Assembly (NCBI RefSeq): GCF_900100265.1 | Contig: NZ_LT629696.1 | Span: 2,480,001 to 2,544,000 of the forward strand | Source of the DNA: Leifsonia sp. 466MF | Lineage (GTDB): Bacteria > Actinomycetota > Actinomycetes > Actinomycetales > Microbacteriaceae | Direction of reading: 5' to 3' | Length of the DNA: 64,000 bases | In this document: positions 33,685 to 41,893 of the stretch, one piece after another | How positions within the stretch are numbered: the first letter of the stretch is position 1 | Layout of the letters: each line of letters starts with the position of its first letter | Program-made: the position numbers and the translations under genes | The notes under the pieces: model-generated | What the model was told of the DNA's origin: nothing | The model's database searches: none | The model's input: only the letters and a program-made list of their open reading frames with translations

Positions 33685-35079
33685 ATGACTCTGGATGTCG
33701 CAGAAGCGGGTGAGCGCGCGGAGACCCCGCTCACTCCCGAGGAGCTGGCCGCGGCCGGGCGTGCAGCCCGGGCCACGCTGCCGCGCTCCGCCCACGCGGA
33801 CTACGTGCCCCCGCCCGGGCGCGACCCGATGGGCATCCTCCGCTCCCAGCACGAGGACCGCCTGCAGAATCTCGTCGACCTGCGGGTGGAGCGGATGAGC
33901 GCCGACGCGTTCGCCTTCTATCGCGGCACGGCGGCGATCCAGGCCGCCGACCTGGCCGCGGCACCCACGACGGGTGCGGAGGTCGTCGTCTGCGGCGACG
34001 CCCACATCTCCAACTTCGGGATGTACCGCTCACCCGAGAACGCGATGGTGTTCGACATCAACGACTTCGACGAGTCGACGGTCGGGCCGTGGGAGTGGGA
34101 CGTCAAGCGGATGCTCACCAGCATCGTCCTCGCCGGGCGGTCGCTCGGGATGTCGCCCGAATTCGTGCGGGACACGACGCGGTCGGCCGGGGAGGCCTAC
34201 CGCCGCTGGCTGCAGGAGGCGCTGACCGAGCCGCTGACCGCCCGCTACTTCACGCCGACCTCCGTGACGTCCGGCCACGGACGGCTCAGCGCGGACATGG
34301 AGCAGCTGATCCGCCAGGTCACCAAGGAGTCGAAGAAGCGGACGACCGAGCATGCCGCCCGACGCACGCTCCGCGCCGACGAGGACGGTGTGCTGCGCTT
34401 CGTCGACCGGCCGCCGATCCTGCGGCGGGCGGAGCCGGAGATCCAGGCCCTGGCCCAGGATGCGTACGACCGCTACCGCCGCACGCTCCCGCCCAACACC
34501 GCCCTCCTCGCCTCGCAGCTGCGCGTCGACGACGTGGCCCGGCGCGTCGTCGGAGTGGGCAGCGTCGGCACGCGCTGCTTCGTGATCGCGCTGCGCGGGC
34601 CGATCGGCGAGCCGGTGATCCTGCAGCTGAAGGAGGCGAGCGCCTCGGTCGTCGAACGGTTCGGCGGGGTGGCACCTCTGCCCGGCTACCTCGACCTCTC
34701 CCTGCTCCCGGACGACCAGGGCTACCGCGTCGTCGCGTGCCAGCGCATCCTGCAGGCGGTGTCCGACCCGTTCCTCGGCTTCATCCGGGTCGAAGGATTC
34801 GCCTTCTACCTGCGCCAGTTCCGCAACCGCAACGCGTCGTTCGACATCCCGTCGATGAACGCCGCACAGTTCTCGGACTACGCCCGGGTGTGCGCCGTCG
34901 TACTGGCCCGGGCGCACGCGCGCTCTCCGAAGTCGGCGTTCGTCTCCGGCTACCTCGGCTCCGGACCGGCGTTCGCCCACGCCGCGACGACGTGGGCGGA
35001 GCGATACGCCGATCAGGCGGAGGCCGACTACCGCGAGTTCGTCGAGGTCGCCCGAGCGGGAGGGTTCGCGGTCAGCTGA
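33685..35079 (+). CDS. DUF2252 family protein (APH/kinase-like fold)
   Basis: 464 residues, the full DUF2252 length. Recognisable blocks are DPMGILRSQHEDRLQNLVDL (about 49-68), FAFYRGTAAIQAADL, VVCGDAHISNFGMY and VFDINDFDESTVGPWEWDVK, with VILQLKEASASVVERFG later. GDAHxxN and the FDxNDFD acidic pair correspond to the catalytic loop and metal-binding motif of aminoglycoside phosphotransferase-like kinases, so a small-molecule kinase activity is plausible but unproven. A strong ribosome binding site GAAGGAGGTG precedes ATG 33685. The end overlaps the convergent hydrolase gene by 8 nt. Confidence 0.88.
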   Translation: MTLDVAEAGERAETPLTPEELAAAGRAARATLPRSAHADYVPPPGRDPMGILRSQHEDRLQNLVDLRVERMSADAFAFYRGTAAIQAADLAAAPTTGAEVVVCGDAHISNFGMYRSPENAMVFDINDFDESTVGPWEWDVKRMLTSIVLAGRSLGMSPEFVRDTTRSAGEAYRRWLQEALTEPLTARYFTPTSVTSGHGRLSADMEQLIRQVTKESKKRTTEHAARRTLRADEDGVLRFVDRPPILRRAEPEIQALAQDAYDRYRRTLPPNTALLASQLRVDDVARRVVGVGSVGTRCFVIALRGPIGEPVILQLKEASASVVERFGGVAPLPGYLDLSLLPDDQGYRVVACQRILQAVSDPFLGFIRVEGFAFYLRQFRNRNASFDIPSMNAAQFSDYARVCAVVLARAHARSPKSAFVSGYLGSGPAFAHAATTWAERYADQAEADYREFVEVARAGGFAVS

Positions 35080-35866
35080 CGGCGGGGCGGAGTCCCGCGG
35101 CGCCACGGTCGAGGAATGCCCGCACGGCGTCCTCGACCGCCGGAGTGTCGAGGTGGAGGCCGTGGCGGGCGTCGAGTTCGAGCAGCGTCGCGTTCGGGAT
35201 GCCGCCCGCGAGCAGGCGCGCGTGCTCCAGCGGGGTGAGCACATCCCGGGTGCCGTGGATCACCAGCGTCTCGGCGCGGATGCGTGCCAGCGCGTCCGTC
35301 CCGTCATGGTCCCTGCTGGCGGCGAAGTGCCCGCGGAGCGCCGGACGGCCGGCGACGCGCGAGAAGAAGCGGTCTACGTCGCCAGGATGCTCGGCCGCCC
35401 ACGCATCGTCGAAGAACTGCGGCAGCATGCGGTCGCGGTCGCCGCTCAGAAGGTCGGCGATCGCCGAGGGATCGCGGCGCTGCGCTGTGCGGTCGCCGGC
35501 GGAGGTGGCGATGAGGACCAGCCGCCGTACACGCGCGGGATCCTCAGCGGCCATCCACTGCGCTACGCGGCCGCCCATCGAGTGGCCGATGACGTGGGCG
35601 GCGGCGACGCCTGCGGCATCGAGCACGGCGATCGCGTCGGAGGCGAACTCGCGCGTCGAGTAACGTGTGGTGTCGCCCTCGCCGCTGGCCCCGATCCCGC
35701 GATGGTCGAACACGATGACGCGAAAGTCCTGCGCCAGCGCGTCGGCGAACGGGCCCCAGCCGTGCATCCCGGTCGCCTGCCCGGCGATCAGCAGCACCGG
35801 CACCCCGACGCCGCGCTCGTCGAAGGCGATCGGCGTTCCGTCGTCGGCTGTCGCGAAGCTGCTCAT
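35072..35866 (-). CDS. alpha/beta hydrolase
   Basis: 264 residues. The classical motifs are LLIAGQATGMHGW (oxyanion region), FDHRGIGASG, the nucleophile elbow VIGHSMGG near residue 98, the acid in TLVIHGTRDVLTP near 212 and the catalytic His in LDARHGLHL near 240. The size and DHRG motif resemble 3-oxoadipate enol-lactonase-like hydrolases. Its ATG overlaps the stop of the ABC ATPase gene (ATGA), so both are translated from one message. Confidence 0.88.
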   Translation of the reverse strand: MSSFATADDGTPIAFDERGVGVPVLLIAGQATGMHGWGPFADALAQDFRVIVFDHRGIGASGEGDTTRYSTREFASDAIAVLDAAGVAAAHVIGHSMGGRVAQWMAAEDPARVRRLVLIATSAGDRTAQRRDPSAIADLLSGDRDRMLPQFFDDAWAAEHPGDVDRFFSRVAGRPALRGHFAASRDHDGTDALARIRAETLVIHGTRDVLTPLEHARLLAGGIPNATLLELDARHGLHLDTPAVEDAVRAFLDRGAAGLRPAVS

Positions 35867-36678
35867 GCGGGGATCGCGCGCTCCCGCACCGCGCGCGCAC
35901 TCCACCGGCCGTCGGCCTTCTCGACCCGGATGCGGTGCTCGAAGGCCCGCGTGACGGTCTCCGTCGTGACCGCCTCGTCGATGCCGCCCCGCGCCACGAT
36001 GCGTCCGTGCGCGATCAGCAGGGCGTGCGTCGTCGTCTCCGGCAGCTCCTCCAGGTGATGGGTGACCAGGACGCTGGCGAGCTCCGGCGCCGTGTGCGCG
36101 AGCCCGTCGATCGTCTCCAGCAGCTGCTCCCGCGCCGCGACGTCGAGGCCGGTCGTCGGCTCGTCGAGCAGCAGCAGCCGGGGCTCCGAGATGAGGGCCC
36201 GCGCGATCAGTGAGCGCCCGCGCTCGCCCTGCGAGAGCGTGGGCCAGCGCGCCTCCCGGCGTTCGTCGAGACCGACCGAGTGGATGAGATCGTGCGCACG
36301 GCGGACCTCCTCCTCTGTCGGCTCCCACCGCATCGGCAGTTCCAGTGTGCCGGTGATGCCGGTGAGCACGACCTCGGTCACGGTGAGCGGAGACCGGACG
36401 GGGTGCCGCGGGTTGACGTGCCCGATGTGCCGCCGCAGCTCCTGCAGCTCGACGCGTCCCAGCCGGCGGCCCAGCACATCCACGGTCCCGGAGGTCGGGA
36501 AGGTGAGGGCGCCGCAGAACCCGAGCACCGTCGACTTGCCCGCGCCGTTCGGGCCGAGCAGTGCCCAGTGCTCTCCCGCCCGGACCGTGAGGTCGATCCC
36601 GTCGAGGATCTGGGTGCCGTCACGGCGGAACGTGACATCGCGGAGTTCGAGGACGCTGTCTGCGGCGGTCGGGGTCAC
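35863..36678 (-). CDS. ABC transporter ATP-binding protein (ModF/YlmA-like)
   Basis: 271 residues with a single ATPase domain. Walker A is GPNGAGKST (42-50), the signature LSQGERGR, Walker B LLLLDEPTTGLD and the switch His in VLVTHHLEELP. IGHVNPRHPVRS and TVTEVVLTGITGTLELP resemble the YlmA/ModF-like ATPases. No permease is adjacent, so it either works with a distant transporter or acts in a non-transport role. GTG 36678 has TAGGGT 6 nt upstream. Confidence 0.88.
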   Translation of the reverse strand: MTPTAADSVLELRDVTFRRDGTQILDGIDLTVRAGEHWALLGPNGAGKSTVLGFCGALTFPTSGTVDVLGRRLGRVELQELRRHIGHVNPRHPVRSPLTVTEVVLTGITGTLELPMRWEPTEEEVRRAHDLIHSVGLDERREARWPTLSQGERGRSLIARALISEPRLLLLDEPTTGLDVAAREQLLETIDGLAHTAPELASVLVTHHLEELPETTTHALLIAHGRIVARGGIDEAVTTETVTRAFEHRIRVEKADGRWSARAVRERAIPA

Positions 36679-36684
36679 CGATTC

Positions 36685-36690
36685 ACCCTA
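36685..36690 (-). promoter_or_regulatory. -10 box (TAGGGT) of a probable leaderless promoter
   Basis: TAGGGT on the minus strand ends 6 nt before the GTG at 36678 of the ABC ATPase gene. Confidence 0.4.
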
Positions 36691-36806
36691 TCCGGGGCGG
36701 CACCCTGTCCGGGGCGGCGCCTTATCGGGCGGCGAGGGCGTTGCGCATCCACCCGGTCGCCGTCAAGGGACTCGTCCGGACGCCCGCATCGTGCGACGGT
36801 GTGGAT

Positions 36807-37817
36807 ATGACGACCCCCACGCCGACCGCCCTCGCCGGATACGAGGAGGTCGCGGCGGAGTCGCCCGGCCGGGTGGTCCCGCTGCTGGGGGCCCTCTCGC
36901 ACGTGCCACCGGATGCGGTCCCTCTGCCCGGCGGCGGGCGGACGGCGGAGCGGTTCGGCACGCTCTCGCGGATCGCGGCGATCGACCTGACGGCCGCGCG
37001 GGTGCTCGAACCGCACCTCGATGCGCTCGCGATCCTCGCTGAGGCCGGGCTCCCACACCCCGCGACAGGGACGACGTGGGGCGTGTTCGCGGCGGAGGCC
37101 CCGGGCACGGCCCTCGAAGCCGTGCGGAGTGCCGACGGATGGACACTCGACGGCGCCAAGCCGTGGTGCTCGCTCGGCGGTCACCTGACCCACGGTCTCG
37201 TCACCGCGACCGTCGGCGACGAGCGGAGGATGTTCGCGGTCGACCTTCGCCAGGACGCCGTCACGGCCGAGCCGGCCGCCTGGGTCGCGCGCGGGCTCGC
37301 CGAGGTGGAGAGCGGTCCGCTCCGCTTCGAGAACGCCGCCGCTGAACCGGTCGGCGCGGCCGGTTGGTATCTGGATCGACCTGGATTCCGCTGGGGCGGC
37401 ATCGGCGTCGCCGCGTGCTGGTGGGGCGGCTGCCTCCCGCTGTTCCGCGCCCTGACGACGCGGGCCGCCGCCCCCGGGAATCCGCTCCTTGCCGCCCGGG
37501 TCGGGGAACTGTACCGCGCGCTGGAGTCGGGGCGCCTCCAGCTGGAGAACGCGGCGGGCCTGATCGACGCCGGAGTGGACGGCGACGAGGCGGCGGCGCT
37601 CGCCCACACCGTGCGCGGAACGGTCGCCGACGCGGTCGTGCTGACCCTCGCGGCCGTGCGCGACCTGCTCGGACCGGCGGCCCTCGCCTTCGACGAGGCG
37701 CACGCCCGCCGCGCCGCCGACCTCGAACTGTACGTGTCGCAGTACCACCGCGGCCGCGACGACGAGTCGCTCGCGAAGCGGCTCGCCCAGCTGGATGCGC
37801 GGTCCGTCTGGTGGTGA
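36807..37817 (+). CDS. acyl-CoA dehydrogenase-like protein
   Basis: 336 residues, somewhat shorter than the usual 380-400. Family landmarks include ATGTTWGVFAAEAPG, DGWTLDGAKPWCSLGGHLTH (the substrate/FAD beta domain) and a helical C-terminal domain. The catalytic glutamate of classical acyl-CoA dehydrogenases is not obvious. It is the first gene of an operon with a PIG-L deacetylase/methyltransferase and a glycosyltransferase; its stop overlaps the next start. That context suggests modification of a glycoconjugate or secondary metabolite, not fatty acid oxidation (inference). Confidence 0.78.
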   Translation: MTTPTPTALAGYEEVAAESPGRVVPLLGALSHVPPDAVPLPGGGRTAERFGTLSRIAAIDLTAARVLEPHLDALAILAEAGLPHPATGTTWGVFAAEAPGTALEAVRSADGWTLDGAKPWCSLGGHLTHGLVTATVGDERRMFAVDLRQDAVTAEPAAWVARGLAEVESGPLRFENAAAEPVGAAGWYLDRPGFRWGGIGVAACWWGGCLPLFRALTTRAAAPGNPLLAARVGELYRALESGRLQLENAAGLIDAGVDGDEAAALAHTVRGTVADAVVLTLAAVRDLLGPAALAFDEAHARRAADLELYVSQYHRGRDDESLAKRLAQLDARSVWW

Positions 37818-39088
37818 GCTTCGACCCGCGGACAGCCGTGACGGACCCGGAAGCGTGGGAGGCGCTGGACGAGTGGTCCGGTGTCCCCGCGTTCGACGAA
37901 CAGCCGGACGAACTGATCGTCTTCTCCGCCCACCCCGACGACGAGACGCTCGGCGTCGGTGGTCTGCTCGCGCGTGCCGCCGGGGCCGGGTTCCCGGCCC
38001 GGGTCGTGGTCGCCGCCGCGTGCGATGACGGAAGGCTGGATGAGTTGGATGCCGCACTCGCGTCCCTCGGCCTCCCCACGACTCCCGCGGCGCAGCCCGT
38101 CGTGCCGCTCGGTCTGCCCGACGGCGCCCTGAAACACCACACGGCTGACCTCCGCGCCGCGATCGCGGAGATCCTCGACGCGCCGTCGGAGGCGCGGAAC
38201 CGCCTGGTGCTCGCGCCGTGGACCGGCGACCGGCACGGCGACCACCGGACCCTCGGGCGGGAGGTCGTCGCGGCCGCCCGGGAGCGCGGACTGCGCATCC
38301 TGCTCTACCCGGTGTGGCTCTGGCAGTGGGGCACTCCGGCCGACGTCCCGTGGCGGCGGGTGCGCGAGGTCGTCCTCGACGCCGGCGAGCGGACCAGCAA
38401 GCGCACCGCTCTCGCTGCATTCCCCTCGCAGCTGCGAACCCCCGAAAACCCGGAGGGTGTACTGGAGCCGGGCTTCGTGGCGCGTGCGGCCGACGGCCGC
38501 GAGGTCGTCATCGAGCCGCCCGAGCCGGCGGATCAGCACTTCGAGCGGATGCACCACGAACGCGACGACCCGTGGCGTGTCCGCACGCGCTGGTACGAAC
38601 GGAGGCGACGGGCGGTGCTCGCCGCCTCCCTCCCCCGCGAGCGGTACGGCCGAGCAGTCGAGCTCGGCTGCTCGATCGGGGAGACGACACTGGTGCTCGC
38701 CGATCGGTGCGATGAGCTCATCGCGGTGGACGGCTCCGCGTCGGCCGTGGAGGCCGCGGCGGAGCGGCTGCGCGACCGGCCGAACGTCGTGGTCGAGCGC
38801 ATGCGCGTCCCGCAGCAGTGGCCGGTGGCCGCGGACCACGGCACCGACCTCGTGATCGTCTCCGAGCTGGCGTACTACCTTGCCGAAGACGAGTGGGATG
38901 CCGTCATCGACCGCATCGTCGGGTCCCTCGCGCCGGGCGGCGAGGTGCTGCTCTGCCACTGGACGGGCGACTCCGACGATTTCGCCCAGTCAGGAGAGGC
39001 AGCGCACGACCGGTTCCGCGAGCGCTCCCGTCTGCGGACTGCGGTCGTGCATCGCGATGAGGAGTTCGTGCTGGAGGTCCTGCGATGA
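37814..39088 (+). CDS. bifunctional PIG-L family deacetylase / SAM-dependent methyltransferase
   Basis: 424 residues in two domains. The N-terminal LmbE/PIG-L domain has FSAHPDDETLG (39-49) with His41, Asp43 and Asp44 for zinc, and GDRHGDHRTLGREV near residue 138. It would remove an N-acetyl group from an amino sugar. The C-terminal domain is a NodS-like class I methyltransferase, with motif I AVELGCSIGETTLVLA and a DLVIVSELAYYL motif. A double GTG (37811, 37814) begins the gene within the stop of the acyl-CoA dehydrogenase-like gene, and the ATG of the glycosyltransferase overlaps its stop. Confidence 0.88.
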   Translation: MSFDPRTAVTDPEAWEALDEWSGVPAFDEQPDELIVFSAHPDDETLGVGGLLARAAGAGFPARVVVAAACDDGRLDELDAALASLGLPTTPAAQPVVPLGLPDGALKHHTADLRAAIAEILDAPSEARNRLVLAPWTGDRHGDHRTLGREVVAAARERGLRILLYPVWLWQWGTPADVPWRRVREVVLDAGERTSKRTALAAFPSQLRTPENPEGVLEPGFVARAADGREVVIEPPEPADQHFERMHHERDDPWRVRTRWYERRRRAVLAASLPRERYGRAVELGCSIGETTLVLADRCDELIAVDGSASAVEAAAERLRDRPNVVVERMRVPQQWPVAADHGTDLVIVSELAYYLAEDEWDAVIDRIVGSLAPGGEVLLCHWTGDSDDFAQSGEAAHDRFRERSRLRTAVVHRDEEFVLEVLR

Positions 39089-39771
39089 GGCCCGCCATCC
39101 GTCGAGCGGTCGTCGTGATCCCCGCCCGCGACGAGGCTCCGACACTCGACGCCTGCCTCGCGTCGGTCGAGGCCGCCGGCGCGATCGTCGAGGTGCCGAC
39201 GGACATCGTCCTCGTGCTCGACGCGTGCACGGACGGCTCGGCGGCGATCGCGGCACGGCATCCTGCTGTTCGCACGGTGACCGTGGAGTTCGGGAACGTC
39301 GGCCGCAGCCGTGCATTCGGCGTCGAGACGGCGCTCGCCGGCAGTAGACAGCGCCCGGAGAGCGTGTGGCTGGCGTTCACCGATGCCGACGGCACGGTTC
39401 CGCGCGGGTGGCTCGCCGAGCACCTGCGCGCGGCCCGGCACGCCGACGCCTACACGGGCGCCGTCGTCCCGGTGCTCGACGATCTCGACGCCGAGCGCCG
39501 CCGCGTCTGGGAGGACCGGCATCCCCCTGGCGCCACCCTCGGCCACGTGCACGGCGCGAACCTGGGGATGCGGGCATCCGCCTACCGCCGGGCCGGCGGC
39601 TTCCCGCCGCTCGCCACCGCGGAGGACGTCCGCCTGGCCGCGCGGCTGCGGGAATCGGGCATCGTGATGCTGTCGTCCGAGCACGAGCCGGTCGTCACCT
39701 CCGCCCGGCTGCGCGGGCGTGCACCGGAGGGGTACGCGGGCTATCTGGAGGCGCTGGCGGCCGACCGCTGA
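39085..39771 (+). CDS. family 2 glycosyltransferase
   Basis: 228 residues of the GT-A fold. Near the N-terminus VVVIPARDEAPTLDACLASV is the nucleotide-sugar binding strand. LVLDACTDGSA and FTDADGTVPRGWLAEHL give the DxD-type metal site, and HVHGANLGMRASAYRRAGGF the acceptor region. There are no membrane anchors, so it acts in the cytoplasm or peripherally. It overlaps the deacetylase/methyltransferase gene (ATGA) and ends the three-gene operon. Confidence 0.87.
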   Translation: MRPAIRRAVVVIPARDEAPTLDACLASVEAAGAIVEVPTDIVLVLDACTDGSAAIAARHPAVRTVTVEFGNVGRSRAFGVETALAGSRQRPESVWLAFTDADGTVPRGWLAEHLRAARHADAYTGAVVPVLDDLDAERRRVWEDRHPPGATLGHVHGANLGMRASAYRRAGGFPPLATAEDVRLAARLRESGIVMLSSEHEPVVTSARLRGRAPEGYAGYLEALAADR

Positions 39772-39855
39772 CCGCGGTCACGGTTGGGTCACGTTCGGGC
39801 TTCCTTCGACCTACACCTAGGGGACGCACAGGCCGACTCCCTACGCTCGCCCGTT

Positions 39856-40530
39856 ATGACGACGCAGCCGCTGAGACTCGGGCCGTTCGCCCGACGCCGC
39901 CTGGTCCGGCTGGCGCGCCGCGACGCGGCCACCGTCCATGACACCGAGGTGGATGCGGGCGACCGGACATCGCCGACCGTCGCCACCCTGCAGGCCAGGG
40001 CCGACGCCTTCGCCCGCCGGGAGGAGCAGCGCTTCTTTCGCAGCATGCGTCGCGAGCTCACCGAGCACCGCGTCCTCACCTCCGCCCTCCGCTCCGACCT
40101 CGACACGTACGAGGAACGGATCGACCGGCTTCCCGAGGGCGACCGGCTCCGCATCGCCGAAGGACAGGGCACCGCGTTCGAGGAGCTGCGGCGGCTGGAG
40201 CGGCGCATCCGCCGGGCACACCGGCGCAGCGACGAGCTCAGTGCCCTGATCAACGCGCGGTTCACCGCGGCGCAACTGCGGGCGGCACGGATGTTCGACC
40301 GCTCCGACGAGAAGGCCGCCGTGTACTGGGGCGCCCTCCGCCAGGCGACATCGGGACGCGTGTCCGCGCATCCACCCGCGCTGCAGCGTTCCGGCTGGCT
40401 CACCTCGCGCGGCACCGCCGTCGACGCCCTGCACCCCATCGCCGCAGCCCGCACCGCGGGTGAGGAGACCGCCGGCGTCGCCGCCGCCGGCAACGACGAC
40501 CACCACAGGAGGACCGATGCCTCGGCGTGA
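39856..40530 (+). CDS. coiled-coil protein, first gene of an OmpA-lipoprotein operon
   Basis: 224 residues with no recognised domain. It is highly charged and helical: ADAFARREEQRFFRSMRREL, RSDLDTYEERIDRL and FEELRRLERRIRRAHRRSDE suggest a long coiled coil at about 60-150. The C-terminal 70 residues look disordered. No signal peptide or membrane segment. A TACGCT box 8 nt before the ATG may be the operon promoter. It overlaps the next gene by 14 nt. Function unknown; position implies it works with the membrane protein and lipoprotein downstream. Confidence 0.72.
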   Translation: MTTQPLRLGPFARRRLVRLARRDAATVHDTEVDAGDRTSPTVATLQARADAFARREEQRFFRSMRRELTEHRVLTSALRSDLDTYEERIDRLPEGDRLRIAEGQGTAFEELRRLERRIRRAHRRSDELSALINARFTAAQLRAARMFDRSDEKAAVYWGALRQATSGRVSAHPPALQRSGWLTSRGTAVDALHPIAAARTAGEETAGVAAAGNDDHHRRTDASA

Positions 40531-40870
40531 CCGACTGACCGACTACCGCGTCCCCGCCACCGGCGGCCTCCGCCGACGGCTGCTCCGACGGCTGCGCCGC
40601 ATGCGCCACGCCGTCGACGTCGAGACCCTGGAGGTGTTCGAGCACGAGCTCGCCGCGTTCGAGCGCGCCGGGGTCGCCGAGCTCGAGCGGCAGCGCACCC
40701 GGAATGTCGCAGCGGCCTCGGCCCGCGTCGCCGAAGCGCAGGCGCGGCAGGAGCTCATCCGCCGGGCGCTGCAACGGGCCGAGGACGACATCCGCCGGGC
40801 CGACCAGGACGTCGAGCGGCTCGACGCCAAGCTGGCCGGTCACGACCCCGACTTCCACTCCTACGCCTGA
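40517..40870 (+). CDS. small basic coiled-coil protein
   Basis: 117 residues. A basic N-terminus (RRRLLRRLRRMRHAVDVE) is followed by continuous helix with heptad-like spacing (EVFEHELAAFERAGVAELER, QELIRRALQRAEDDIRRADQ). An AGGAGG ribosome binding site precedes ATG 40517. Ten nucleotides separate it from the membrane protein gene. No known family recognised. Confidence 0.72.
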   Translation: MPRRDRLTDYRVPATGGLRRRLLRRLRRMRHAVDVETLEVFEHELAAFERAGVAELERQRTRNVAAASARVAEAQARQELIRRALQRAEDDIRRADQDVERLDAKLAGHDPDFHSYA

Positions 40871-40880
40871 GAGGCCGCCC

Positions 40881-41786
40881 ATGGCTCGCGACATCGTCAC
40901 CCGCCCTCCGCGCCTGCGTCCCCACGTCGGCCACGTCTCCCCGTTCGCCCACGTCATGGTCTACGTGCTGCTCGTCGCCATGATCGCGGTGGACTACATC
41001 CTGCTCGCCCAGGCGCTGACCCTGCTGCTGCGCAACGACAGCCAGTACGGGTCGATCGGGCTGCAGATGTACGTCATCACGCTCGGCATCTCGCTCGCGG
41101 TCGTCACGCTGCCGCACGTCGTGGCCATCCTGCTCCGCCGCGTCCAGGCGGGCGTCATGTCGCGCAGGTGGATCATCACCTCGGTCGTGCTCGGACTAGT
41201 CTGGGCCGCCATCCTCGCCGCCATCACGATCGCCCGGATCAAAGCGGGCATCGACGCGCAGAACGCGGGCGGACTCACCGGGCTCGTGGGCGGTGCGCAG
41301 ACGGCAGCGCCTGCCGGGTTCTCGTGGACAGCGCCGGATACGATCATGGCGTTCCTCATGCTGGGTGTGCTGGCCACCTCTGGCGCCCTCAGCTTCGTCG
41401 TGGCGTGGCTGACGACGAAACCGCTCCTCACCGCGGCCGAGAAGGCGCACGCGCAGGCCGCGCGGCTGCGGCTGCTTCGCGATCGGCTGCACGGCGAGGC
41501 GGTCGCCGCGGAGGAGCGCACGCGCCTGGCCCTGCAGCTCGATGCGCACGACGCCGTCCGTTACACCGGCGCCCGCGTGACGTTCCACTCCCGGATGGAT
41601 GTGGTGCGCGCCCAGCTCGCGACCCGTCTGGCGCAGCGCGAGCGCGACCCGGAGAGCACCAGCCAGATCATCCGCGAGCTGCGCGCCCGCCGCAGCGTCG
41701 AGACCCCCGACCTCGCCCCACCCCTGCCGCCCGGGGCCTCCGCATCCCCCACCTCCCCCTCCTCCCCCACCTCCCCGACCGCGTGA
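40881..41786 (+). CDS. four-TM membrane protein with C-terminal coiled coil
   Basis: 301 residues. Predicted membrane helices lie at about 24-48 (HVMVYVLLVAMIAVDYILLA), 60-83, 98-120 (IITSVVLGLVWAAILAAITI) and 152-178 (IMAFLMLGVLATSGALSFVV). They are followed by a charged helix (AEKAHAQAARLRLLRDRLHG, about 185-240) and a Pro/Ser-rich tail. The layout resembles membrane proteins that pass force or signals between the cytoplasm and an envelope partner, but no MotA or ExbB motif is evident. The lipoprotein gene with an OmpA-like domain follows 11-107 nt later, depending on its start. Confidence 0.72.
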   Translation: MARDIVTRPPRLRPHVGHVSPFAHVMVYVLLVAMIAVDYILLAQALTLLLRNDSQYGSIGLQMYVITLGISLAVVTLPHVVAILLRRVQAGVMSRRWIITSVVLGLVWAAILAAITIARIKAGIDAQNAGGLTGLVGGAQTAAPAGFSWTAPDTIMAFLMLGVLATSGALSFVVAWLTTKPLLTAAEKAHAQAARLRLLRDRLHGEAVAAEERTRLALQLDAHDAVRYTGARVTFHSRMDVVRAQLATRLAQRERDPESTSQIIRELRARRSVETPDLAPPLPPGASASPTSPSSPTSPTA

Positions 41787-41810
41787 AAGGCTCCCACATG
41801 CCCCACCTCC

Positions 41811-41880
41811 CCCCGTCGAGTACGCACACATTGCACGCGACGCGCCACGAGAGCGGTCAGTCTTCGCGGACTCGACGGTG
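41811..41880. repeat. 70-nt palindromic repeat, family 1, copy 1
   Basis: Arms of 26 nt (41811-41836 and 41855-41880) around an 18-nt loop. The left arm begins CCCCGTCGAGTACGCACACA and the right arm ends CGCGGACTCGACGGTG. It is the most diverged of the four copies in the inner part of the right arm. It lies inside the possible 5' coding extension of the lipoprotein gene. Confidence 0.9.
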
Positions 41881-41893
41881 GGGGAAGCGCGGC

